Assembly (NCBI RefSeq): GCF_002556545.1
Contig: NZ_CP022685.1
Coordinates: 5,186,001-5,250,000 of the forward strand
Direction: 5' to 3'
Source of the DNA: Streptomyces formicae
GTDB taxonomy: Bacteria > Actinomycetota > Actinomycetes > Streptomycetales > Streptomycetaceae
DNA: 64,000 nucleotides
The notes beneath the pieces were generated by a model. The model ran no database searches, had not been told where the DNA came from, and saw nothing but the letters and a program-made list of their open reading frames with translations. Positions 57,800-64,000 of this stretch are shown one piece after another. Made by a program: the position numbers and the translations under genes. The stretch's first letter is position 1. Every line of letters begins with the position of its first letter.

Positions 57800-57840
57800 G
57801 GGGAAGTCCCGACGGGGAAGTCCTGACGGGAAGTCCTGAC
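57788..57840 (+). repeat. Four 13-14-bp tandem units spanning the binding-protein stop codon
   Basis: Units start at 57788, 57801, 57815 and 57828 and follow GGGAAGTCCTGAC. The first holds the stop TGA (57797-57799); two others also contain TCCTGA. The remaining gap to 58046 has AAGT-rich sequence (GAAGTAAGGAG, GGAAGTAGAG) and no gene. Confidence 0.85.
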
Positions 57841-58046
57841 CGTGAAGTAAGGAGTTAATCCGGAAGTAGAGACTCCGATCCAGAAGTTGATCTTGGAGTT
57901 CCGGAGAAGTTCCATGGCCGAAGCGGAAGTTGAGCGCTGAAGCAAAGCGGGGGAGGGGCGGGGAGTTGTGGCGAGTTACGGTGGTGGCACCGGCATTTTG
58001 GCGGCCGGGGCACCAGACTTCGCCTACGCGCGGTAAGTTTCTGGCC

Positions 58047-59183
58047 ATGCCACGTGGACGTCACCGCCATTCCCCACCCCTGCACAGGCTGCTTCCTCCC
58101 TCGACGGTCGCAGGCGTCTCAGTTCTCTGCGCCGGCGGCGCCTGGATGTTCGCGGAACCTGTCGTGCTCCGCGGGCTCGTCGCGGCCGCGGCCGCCGCTG
58201 CCGTCGTGGGCTCGGTCGTCATGCGCCGCTGGGACCTGTCGGCCGGTAAACGCGTCGCCGAGCTGGGCCGGGCCCGCGCGAGCGAAGAGTGGCGTTACGA
58301 GGAACGGATAGCCGAGGCCGAGTCCGACCTCGAGGAGTCCCGCGAGCTGCGGGGCAAGCTGGAGAACAAGCTGCGCGCCAAGCGCGCCGAGCTGGCCGCG
58401 CTGCGCAACGAACACGCGGCGCTCCTGCGGAGGTACGCCACCGCGGAGACCGAGCGGGCCAGCGCGCTCGAAGGGCGCAGGCTGCTCGCCATAGAGGCGT
58501 CGTCGGCGACGCCCGCGCCCGCGCTGCCGCGGGCCGGTGCGGAGGGGCTTGTGCCGGGGGCCGTTGATCTGGTGCCCGCGGTGCGGGCGGGGGCGCCGGG
58601 TACCGCCGGGCGCGGTGCGGAGAGTGCCCCGGCCGAGCGGGCCGAGCGGGCCGACACGGGCAACGATGGCCCCGGTGCCGAGAGTTCCTCGTCCGCCGTG
58701 CGGCCGGGGGCGAGTCCCACTCCTTCGCTCTTCCTGCGGGCCAACGCGGCGCTCGACCGCCTGGCTCCGCGTCAGCGCGCCACCCCCGCGCCGGAATCCG
58801 CGGGCCCCGCGGACTCCGCCGAAGCGGAAGGCGGCGACGCGCGGGGGAAGTCCGGGGCGGCCGACGGATACGGCGGGCACGAGCGCGCGGTCGCCGTCGC
58901 GCCGCCCGTGCAGGCGCGACGCCCGGTGCCCCAGGGCGGCTTCGACTTCTTCGGTACGAAGGGCGCGGCGCCCGCCGCGCTGGAGTCGGTGCAGAACGAG
59001 GACCTCGCCGATGTGGTGGGCGAGGAGGCCCTCGCCGTCCACAAGGCCGAGACCGAGGCGGAGTTCAAGCCCGCGCCCGAGGGCGACGCCGAGCGCGGCG
59101 TGGGGCAGGTCATCGACCTGACGGCCCATGACGAGACCGAGCAGATCGATGTGGCGGGCTTGCGGAGCGCGCTGCTGGGTTGA
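58047..59183 (+). CDS. Membrane-anchored coiled-coil protein, 378 aa
   Basis: ATG at 58047 gives MPRGRHRHSPPLHRLLPPST and two short hydrophobic stretches (about 20-37 and 40-60). A coiled coil spans about 70-150 (RVAELGRARASEEWRYEERI, then ELRGKLENKLRAKRAELAAL and LRNEHAALLRRYATAETERA). From 155 on the chain is low-complexity, rich in Ala, Gly, Pro, and ends with a conserved-looking DLTAHDETEQIDVAGLRSAL. This build is common in Streptomyces near PH-domain genes; function is unknown, but a cytoskeletal or membrane-scaffold role fits. Confidence 0.75.
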   Translation: MPRGRHRHSPPLHRLLPPSTVAGVSVLCAGGAWMFAEPVVLRGLVAAAAAAAVVGSVVMRRWDLSAGKRVAELGRARASEEWRYEERIAEAESDLEESRELRGKLENKLRAKRAELAALRNEHAALLRRYATAETERASALEGRRLLAIEASSATPAPALPRAGAEGLVPGAVDLVPAVRAGAPGTAGRGAESAPAERAERADTGNDGPGAESSSSAVRPGASPTPSLFLRANAALDRLAPRQRATPAPESAGPADSAEAEGGDARGKSGAADGYGGHERAVAVAPPVQARRPVPQGGFDFFGTKGAAPAALESVQNEDLADVVGEEALAVHKAETEAEFKPAPEGDAERGVGQVIDLTAHDETEQIDVAGLRSALLG

Positions 59184-59236
59184 GCGGTTCGTAGGGGCGT
59201 TCGTTGTGGGGCTCTGCGGGTGCGCTGTGGCTGGGC

Positions 59237-59256
59237 GCGCAGTTCCCCGCGCCCCT
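59237..59256 (-). repeat. Dispersed intergenic 20-mer, copy 3 of 3
   Basis: Exact reverse complement of the 20-mer at 9499 and 40486. It lies between convergent genes, 53 bases after the coiled-coil gene and 16 bases from the stop of the PH-domain gene. Confidence 0.8.
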
Positions 59257-59272
59257 TATGGGGCTCCCGCCC

Positions 59273-60619
59273 CTACGAGGCCATCCAGCGGTCCGGAGTC
59301 GCCTCTCTGCGGCCCGTGCGGGAGCGGTCCGCCTGGGCGTGGAGGAGTTCCGTCGCCTCCGCGGTCGGCCGCAGGCGGGCCGAGACCGTCTTTCCCGCGC
59401 CCGTGTCCACCCGGACGTCGGCCACGCCCTGGCGGCGCTCCCAGGGGCCCTGTGAGAGGCGCACGCTCTGCACCTTGGCGTGCGGCACCAGGGACAGGCG
59501 GCGCTTGAGCAGTCCGTGGCGCGCGGCGAAGACCGCGTCGGTGACGGCCAGGCCGTACCCCTTCCACCACAGCGGCAGGCACCACGCCGCGCGCGCGGGA
59601 GGGCGGCTCAGCTCGTCGGGCTCCGGCACCCGCACGCCCGGCAGGATCCGCCCGATCACCGACTCCGCGAGCTCCCGGGGCGCGACCGGCACCAGGACGC
59701 TGTTGTCCGAGCCCGCCACGTCGAGCTCCACGCGCACCCAGCCGAACCGCCGCCACAGCAGCGGCTGCACGATGTGCACCGTCTGCACGCGTCCCGGCGG
59801 CACCGTCTCGTGCTCCTTGTCGAGCAGCCCGTGGTCGATGCGCAGGCCGTCGGGGGACTCGCCCACCGTCCAGTCGTACTCCCCGATGAAGCGGCCCACG
59901 CCGCTCGCGAACGCGCCGCCCAGCATGGGAAGGCCGGTCGCGAGGACCGTCCACAGGTTGTGCGTGGCGTACCAGAGGAAGGACGGCACGACGATCGCGG
60001 CGATGAGCATCACCCAGGGGGCGCCGGTCAGGAGCAGCGAGACCGCGAGCATGCGCGGCTGCACGTGCAGCAGCCCCCGCACCGGGGCCTCGCCGACCTC
60101 GCGGGCCTCGTCGGGGGCGAATCCGGCGGCGCGCGCGAGGAGTTCGGCGCGCAGCGCGGTGGCCTCCTTCTCGCCGAGGTACGCCAGCTCGTCCTTGTCC
60201 TCCGTGCCGACGACGTCCAGCTTGAGCTTGGCGACGCCCGCGACGCGGGCGAGCAGCGGCCGCGTCACGTCGACGGCCTGGAGCCGGTCGAGCCGGATGT
60301 GGGCGGTGCGCCGGAAGAACAGTCCGGTGCGGATGCGCAGTTCGGTGTCGGTGACCGCGAAGTGCGTGAACCACCAGCTCAGGACGCCGTAGACGGAGCC
60401 GCCGACGAGAACGACGGCGAGGCCCGCGAGCAGCTGCACCACGGGGAGTTCGTTGACCCGCTGCTGGGTGCCGCTCGGGTCGTGGACCGCCCAGCCGACC
60501 ACGAGGGCGAACGGCGCCCACGCGCGGCGCAGCGGCGTGACGGGGTGCAGGCGCCGCTCGCGCACCGCTTCGGCGGTCTCGGGGCGGTCCTCGTCCGTCG
60601 CTTCCCGTACGTCGTTCAC
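59273..60619 (-). CDS. Membrane protein with bacterial PH domains (YdbT-like), 448 aa
   Basis: Two or three bPH_2 domains are visible: [20 protein letters not shown] then [20 protein letters not shown], and again [20 protein letters not shown] followed by [17 protein letters not shown]. Hydrophobic pairs such as [20 protein letters not shown] and [20 protein letters not shown] anchor the chain. In Bacillus YdbS/YdbT proteins of this type protect against bacteriocin. GTG at 60619 overlaps the first PH gene's stop by GTGA, so the pair is one operon. Confidence 0.9.
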   Translation of the reverse strand: MNDVREATDEDRPETAEAVRERRLHPVTPLRRAWAPFALVVGWAVHDPSGTQQRVNELPVVQLLAGLAVVLVGGSVYGVLSWWFTHFAVTDTELRIRTGLFFRRTAHIRLDRLQAVDVTRPLLARVAGVAKLKLDVVGTEDKDELAYLGEKEATALRAELLARAAGFAPDEAREVGEAPVRGLLHVQPRMLAVSLLLTGAPWVMLIAAIVVPSFLWYATHNLWTVLATGLPMLGGAFASGVGRFIGEYDWTVGESPDGLRIDHGLLDKEHETVPPGRVQTVHIVQPLLWRRFGWVRVELDVAGSDNSVLVPVAPRELAESVIGRILPGVRVPEPDELSRPPARAAWCLPLWWKGYGLAVTDAVFAARHGLLKRRLSLVPHAKVQSVRLSQGPWERRQGVADVRVDTGAGKTVSARLRPTAEATELLHAQADRSRTGRREATPDRWMAS

Positions 60620-61125
60620 AGGCCCGCCGATCGGGCCTCGCCGAGCGCGGTGAGCCGGTCGCGCAGCCGCTCGGCCTCCTCGGGCAGCAGACCGGGGATG
60701 CGCGCGTCGGTGGCGGCCGCCGCCGTGTGCAGCTGCACGCCCGCGAGGCCGAAGTACCGCTCCACGGGGCCCGACGTCACCTCGACGAGCTGCATGCGGC
60801 CGTACGGCACGATGGTCTCCTCGCGCCACAGCACGCCCCGGCTGATCAGCAGGTCGTCGGCGCGCTCGGCATAGCGCCACGAGCGCCAGTTCCGCCCCAG
60901 CATCGGCCAGCCCCACGCCACGAAGGCGAGCGGAAGCAGCGCGAAGAGCGCCCAGAGCGGGCCCGCGAACAGGCCGAGCAGCACGCCCACGGCCACCGCC
61001 ATCGGCACGAACCAGACCACCAGCAGGAGCCGCCGCATCGTGAGCAGACCCCGCGGCAGCCCGTTCCACACCGGCTCCGCCCGCGTCCCCGCCGGTCCTG
61101 CGGGCTCCGCCATCCCCGTTTCCAT
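60616..61125 (-). CDS. Membrane protein with bacterial PH domain (YdbS-like), 169 aa
   Basis: Two membrane helices (about 30-65: [20 protein letters not shown] and [17 protein letters not shown]) precede a bPH_2 domain with [20 protein letters not shown] and [20 protein letters not shown]. It matches the shorter partner of the YdbS/YdbT pair. ATG at 61125 is used; MAEP four codons later is an alternative. It is divergent from nuoD2 (61210). Confidence 0.9.
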   Translation of the reverse strand: METGMAEPAGPAGTRAEPVWNGLPRGLLTMRRLLLVVWFVPMAVAVGVLLGLFAGPLWALFALLPLAFVAWGWPMLGRNWRSWRYAERADDLLISRGVLWREETIVPYGRMQLVEVTSGPVERYFGLAGVQLHTAAAATDARIPGLLPEEAERLRDRLTALGEARSAGL

Positions 61126-61209
61126 GCCTCAAGCGTACGTACGACCGGTGACAGGCGCGTACGACGAAGGGGCGGCCGCGTACGGGAGGGTGTGCGAGAC
61201 ACTGTGCGC

Positions 61210-62373
61210 ATGAGTCCCACGACGGAGACCACCACGGAGACCACGCTCGGCATCGGCGGCGCGGCGGAGAGCACCGACATGGTGCTCAACATCGGCCCCC
61301 AGCACCCGTCCACGCACGGAGTGCTGCGGCTGCGCCTCGTCCTGGACGGCGAGCGCATCCAGCACGCGGAGCCGGTCATCGGCTACATGCACCGCGGCGC
61401 GGAGAAGCTCTTCGAGGCCAGGGACTACCGCCAGATCGTGATGCTGGCCAACCGCCACGACTGGCTGTCGGCGTTCTCGAACGAGCTGGGCGTGGTGCTC
61501 GCCGTCGAGCGGATGCTCGGCATGGAGGTGCCCGAGCGCGCGGTCTGGACGCGCACGCTGCTCGCCGAGCTGAACCGGGTGCTCAACCACCTGATGTTCC
61601 TCGGCTCCTACCCCCTCGAACTGGGCGGGATCACCCCGGTGTTCCACGCGTTCCGCGAGCGCGAGGAGCTCCAGAACGTGATGGAGGAGATCTCCGGCGG
61701 CCGCATGCACTACATGTTCAACCGCGTCGGCGGTCTCAAGGAGGACCTGCCCGCGGGATGGACCACCCGCGCGCGGGAGGCCGTCGCGTCGGTGCGCTCG
61801 CGCATGGACGTCTACGACCGTCTGGTGCTCGGCAACGAGATCTTCCGCGGCCGCACGCGCGGCGTCGGCGTCCTGACCCCCGAGGCGGTGCACGCTTACG
61901 GAGTGAGCGGTCCCATCGCGCGTGCCTCCGGAGTCGACTTCGACCTGCGCCGCGACGAGCCCTACCTCGCGTACGGCGAACTCCAGGACACCCTGAAGGT
62001 CGTCACCCGGCAGGAGGGCGACTGCCTGGCCCGCTTCGAGTGCCTCCTGGAGCAGACCCACGTCGCCCTGGACCTCGCCGACGCCTGCCTCGACCGGCTC
62101 TTCGACCTGCCGCAGGGCCCGATCAACCAGCGCCTGCCCAAGGTCCTCAAGGCCCCCGAGGGCCACACGTACGCGTGGACCGAGAATCCGCTCGGCATCA
62201 ACGGCTACTACCTGGTCAGCAAGGGCGAGAAGACCCCGTACCGGCTGAAGCTGCGCTCCGCCTCGTACAACAACATCCAGGCCCTGGCCGAGCTGCTCCC
62301 GGGCCAACTGGTCGCGGACATGGTGGCGATCCTTGGATCACTCTTCTTCGTGGTCGGCGACATCGACAAGTAG
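61210..62373 (+). CDS. nuoD2: NADH-quinone oxidoreductase subunit D, orphan paralogue NuoD2, 387 aa
   Basis: Complex I subunit D fold: [20 protein letters not shown], then [35 protein letters not shown], and near the C-terminus [20 protein letters not shown] then [24 protein letters not shown] end. R62 in MHRG corresponds to the arginine methylated in human NDUFS2. No other nuo gene is in the window, so this is the second D subunit gene seen in several Streptomyces. ATG at 61210. The last 36 bases overlap the convergent methyltransferase gene. Confidence 0.94.
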   Translation: MSPTTETTTETTLGIGGAAESTDMVLNIGPQHPSTHGVLRLRLVLDGERIQHAEPVIGYMHRGAEKLFEARDYRQIVMLANRHDWLSAFSNELGVVLAVERMLGMEVPERAVWTRTLLAELNRVLNHLMFLGSYPLELGGITPVFHAFREREELQNVMEEISGGRMHYMFNRVGGLKEDLPAGWTTRAREAVASVRSRMDVYDRLVLGNEIFRGRTRGVGVLTPEAVHAYGVSGPIARASGVDFDLRRDEPYLAYGELQDTLKVVTRQEGDCLARFECLLEQTHVALDLADACLDRLFDLPQGPINQRLPKVLKAPEGHTYAWTENPLGINGYYLVSKGEKTPYRLKLRSASYNNIQALAELLPGQLVADMVAILGSLFFVVGDIDK

Positions 62374-63390
62374 GGCCGCTTTTCCGGGGAGGACCGCGTC
62401 CAGGGGTACGCCCACGGGCTGCACCAGCCACCCGAAGTCCCCGAGCCCGCCGGACGCGGTCAGTTCCGCCGCCTCTCCCGCGCGTGTGAGGGCCCGCACG
62501 TACGCCGTGGGGTCGCTGGAGGCCAGGGACAGCGGGGGGCGGGCGCCGCTCACCCCGAGCGCGCCGAGCGCCGCCCGCTGGGTGAGCAGGGCTGCCCCGT
62601 CGAGCGCGCACGCGTCCAGCGCCACATGGGCGGTGATGTCGCAGGAGCCGTCCGGCACGGGCGTCGTCCCGCGGCCGTCGGCGAAGCCCGTGAGGGTCCC
62701 GAACGGCGGTCGCGCCGCTCGCTGGTGGGCGTAGTCCACGGCCACCGCGAGGCCGCGCGCGAGGGTCGACACGGCGGCCGCCCACGCCCGGTCCCTGGGG
62801 AGGCCGATCTCCGCGCGAAGGCCGGGTTCGGACGCCAGAGGCCACCAGCGCGCGAGCCACTCGGCGTCCGCCCCCTCGACGGGCTCCGCCAGCGTCTCGC
62901 CGCCTTCCGCGTCGACCAGGACGTGGCGCACCGTGCCGTCGTCGGCCACCTCGGCGACGTCCAAGGGGACGTTGTCCAGCCACTCGTTGGCGAAGAGCAG
63001 GCCGGTGACACCGGCCGGGGGAGCGGCCCGCCACGCGATGCGCGGGTCGAGTCCGGCGGGACGCTCCGCGCGCTCCACCGCGTACGCACGCACGCGTGCC
63101 GCCACATCGGCGGGCAGCGCGGCGACGACGCCCTCGGTCAGCTCGCCGCGGCCCGCGCCCATGTCGACGAAGGCCAACTCGTCCGGGTGGTCGAGCGCCG
63201 CGTCCACGCGGCACAGGAGCAGCGCCACGGCGCCCGCGTAGAGGGGCGAGGCGTGCACGGACGTACGGAAGTGACCCGCGGGCCCCTCGGGGCGCCGATA
63301 GAAGCCTTCAGGGCCGTACAGGGCGGTTTCCGTCGCCTCGCGCCAGCCGCCTCGCCGTGCCGTCGGCTCGGGTTCTTTGTCGTTCGTCAC
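62338..63390 (-). CDS. MidA/NDUFAF7-type SAM-dependent methyltransferase, 350 aa
   Basis: The class I methyltransferase core is visible with [20 protein letters not shown] (motif I, GxGxG) at about residues 72-90, and the family-specific [19 protein letters not shown] (acidic post-motif) near 130-150, VAVDYAHQR and later [11 protein letters not shown]. In mitochondria NDUFAF7 (MidA) dimethylates NDUFS2, the orthologue of NuoD. Here it is tail-to-tail with nuoD2, sharing 36 bases at the 3' ends. ATG at 63390. Confidence 0.88.
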   Translation of the reverse strand: MTNDKEPEPTARRGGWREATETALYGPEGFYRRPEGPAGHFRTSVHASPLYAGAVALLLCRVDAALDHPDELAFVDMGAGRGELTEGVVAALPADVAARVRAYAVERAERPAGLDPRIAWRAAPPAGVTGLLFANEWLDNVPLDVAEVADDGTVRHVLVDAEGGETLAEPVEGADAEWLARWWPLASEPGLRAEIGLPRDRAWAAAVSTLARGLAVAVDYAHQRAARPPFGTLTGFADGRGTTPVPDGSCDITAHVALDACALDGAALLTQRAALGALGVSGARPPLSLASSDPTAYVRALTRAGEAAELTASGGLGDFGWLVQPVGVPLDAVLPGKAALLVDVADHEEE

Positions 63391-63496
63391 ATCCCGCAGG
63401 CTAAGCGGGCCTCCACCTTGGGGAGTACATGTGCTCGACAGGGATCGGACCTTCGGTTGACCCCGGGGTGCCGTGGCCCTGCCTACGCTGGGTTAC

Positions 63497-64000
63497 GTGC
63501 AGCGCCTCTACGACTTCCTCCGCAGACACCCCGTGTGGGTCGACGGCTTCTGGGGTCTCGTTCTTTTCGGGATCTCCGGGATCAGCCTCCTCGCCATGGT
63601 CGAGGGCAGCGGGCGGGCCGAGCCGAACGTCGCGGTGATCCCCGTGGCCCTCGGGCTGTCCCTGGTGGTCGCGCTGCGCCGACGGGCGACCGAGCAGATG
63701 CTGGTGCTCGCCGCGGTGATCGGCGTCGCCCAGCTGATCTTCGACGTCGAGACGCTGCCCGCGAACTTCGCGATGCTCGTGATCATCTACACGGCGGCGG
63801 CCGACGGCGAGAAGTGGGCCTCCCGGTTCGCGCTGATCGGCGGTCTGTGCGCGGCGCCGCTGTCGATGATGCGCTGGCCCACGGAGAACATAAGCGCCTT
63901 TGGGCACATCCTCTTCACGATGTTCCAGATCGTCCCCTTCGCGCTCGCCTGGGTGCTCGGCGACTCCATCCGCACCCGCCGGGCCTACCTCGCCCAGCTG
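63497..64000 (+). CDS. N-terminal membrane part of a sensor-kinase-like protein (runs off the window)
   Basis: GTG at 63497 opens a frame without stop to the end of the window (168 codons). Helices at GFWGLVLFGISGISLLAM, VIPVALGLSLVVAL, MLVLAAVIGVAQLIF, FAMLVIIYTAAA and ILFTMFQIVPFALAWVLGDS form a five-helix unit ending SIRTRRAYLAQL, which is the sequence that precedes the dimerisation domain in NarL-group sensor kinases of Streptomyces (DUF7134 type). The kinase domain itself is not visible. It is divergent from the midA-like gene. Confidence 0.65.
   Translation, partial: MQRLYDFLRRHPVWVDGFWGLVLFGISGISLLAMVEGSGRAEPNVAVIPVALGLSLVVALRRRATEQMLVLAAVIGVAQLIFDVETLPANFAMLVIIYTAAADGEKWASRFALIGGLCAAPLSMMRWPTENISAFGHILFTMFQIVPFALAWVLGDSIRTRRAYLAQL

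Noticed and set aside
63457..63489. Promoter TTGACC and TACGCT in front of the last gene
   Set aside because: The 21-base spacer is too long for the housekeeping sigma factor, so the match is not reliable.
1..64000. tRNA, rRNA, transposase, integrase or attachment sites
   Set aside because: No cloverleaf, rRNA segment, DDE/Tyr/Ser recombinase or tRNA-end duplication was recognised on reading both strands.

Overview
The window comes from a high-GC actinobacterium and almost certainly a Streptomyces. Supporting points are very GC-rich third codon positions, many GTG starts and ATGA/GTGA start-stop overlaps, a TipA thiopeptide sensor with its palindromic promoter, an AfsR-type regulator, a DUF397/ATPase/XRE regulatory trio, and zinc-free ribosomal protein paralogues behind a Zur-like site. 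From memory, the order from tipA through ppa, dacB, tilS, hpt, ftsH, folE, folP to nuoD2 matches the chromosome core near tipA in S. coelicolor. This is therefore chromosome rather than plasmid. No tRNA, rRNA, IS element, prophage or CRISPR array was seen.

Layout. 1-9.3 kb: the cut start of a membrane protein, an OmpR-type two-component pair, an AfsR-like regulator and a stand-alone family A DNA polymerase. 9.3-13.5 kb: a repeat-rich spacer, a nitrilase-family amidase and a MacB/FtsX-type ABC exporter. 13.6-21.3 kb: a DUF2786 gene, then an AfsQ1/Q2-like two-component system with a GerMN-like lipoprotein, divergent from a four-gene lipoprotein/adaptor/ATPase/permease exporter. 21.4-24.5 kb: a FUSC-type membrane protein with a very large low-complexity linker, and a lipoprotein. 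24.5-27.2 kb: a zinc-starvation block (rpmG, rpmE, a CobW-like protein) flanked by four decayed genes. 27.2-29.3 kb: DUF397, anti-sigma-like ATPase and XRE regulator sharing a cis element. 29.3-35.2 kb: aldehyde dehydrogenase, DinB protein, PadR-controlled DrrAB-type exporter and tipA. 35.2-46.6 kb: housekeeping genes (YbjQ, DedA, ThrE-like exporter, ppa, dacB, zincin, tilS, hpt, ftsH, folE). 46.6-50.8 kb: an intein-like homing endonuclease inserted in the folate cluster, then DUF3180, folK, folB, an NTF2-like gene and folP on the other strand. 50.8-64 kb: an MprF-like aminoacyltransferase, an esterase, a divergent glycine-betaine ABC system, two PH-domain membrane proteins, nuoD2 overlapping a MidA-like methyltransferase, and the cut start of a sensor-kinase-like protein.

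How genes work together. Three stress-response units each carry their own visible cis elements: PadR with its exporter, TipA with its promoter, and the AfsQ-like pair facing a Mac-type exporter. The folate genes form one convergent cluster around folE, supplying pterin synthesis (folE, folB, folK, folP). MidA family members methylate the NuoD subunit of complex I, which fits the tail-to-tail nuoD2/midA pair.

The most unusual signals are: the free-standing Hint-LAGLIDADG gene behind a DNA-damage-type promoter; the 30-bp element shared by the DUF397 and ATPase promoters; the cluster of genes that have lost internal segments (24.5-27.2 kb); and a recurring pattern of short tandem duplications that span the stop codon of a gene (six cases).
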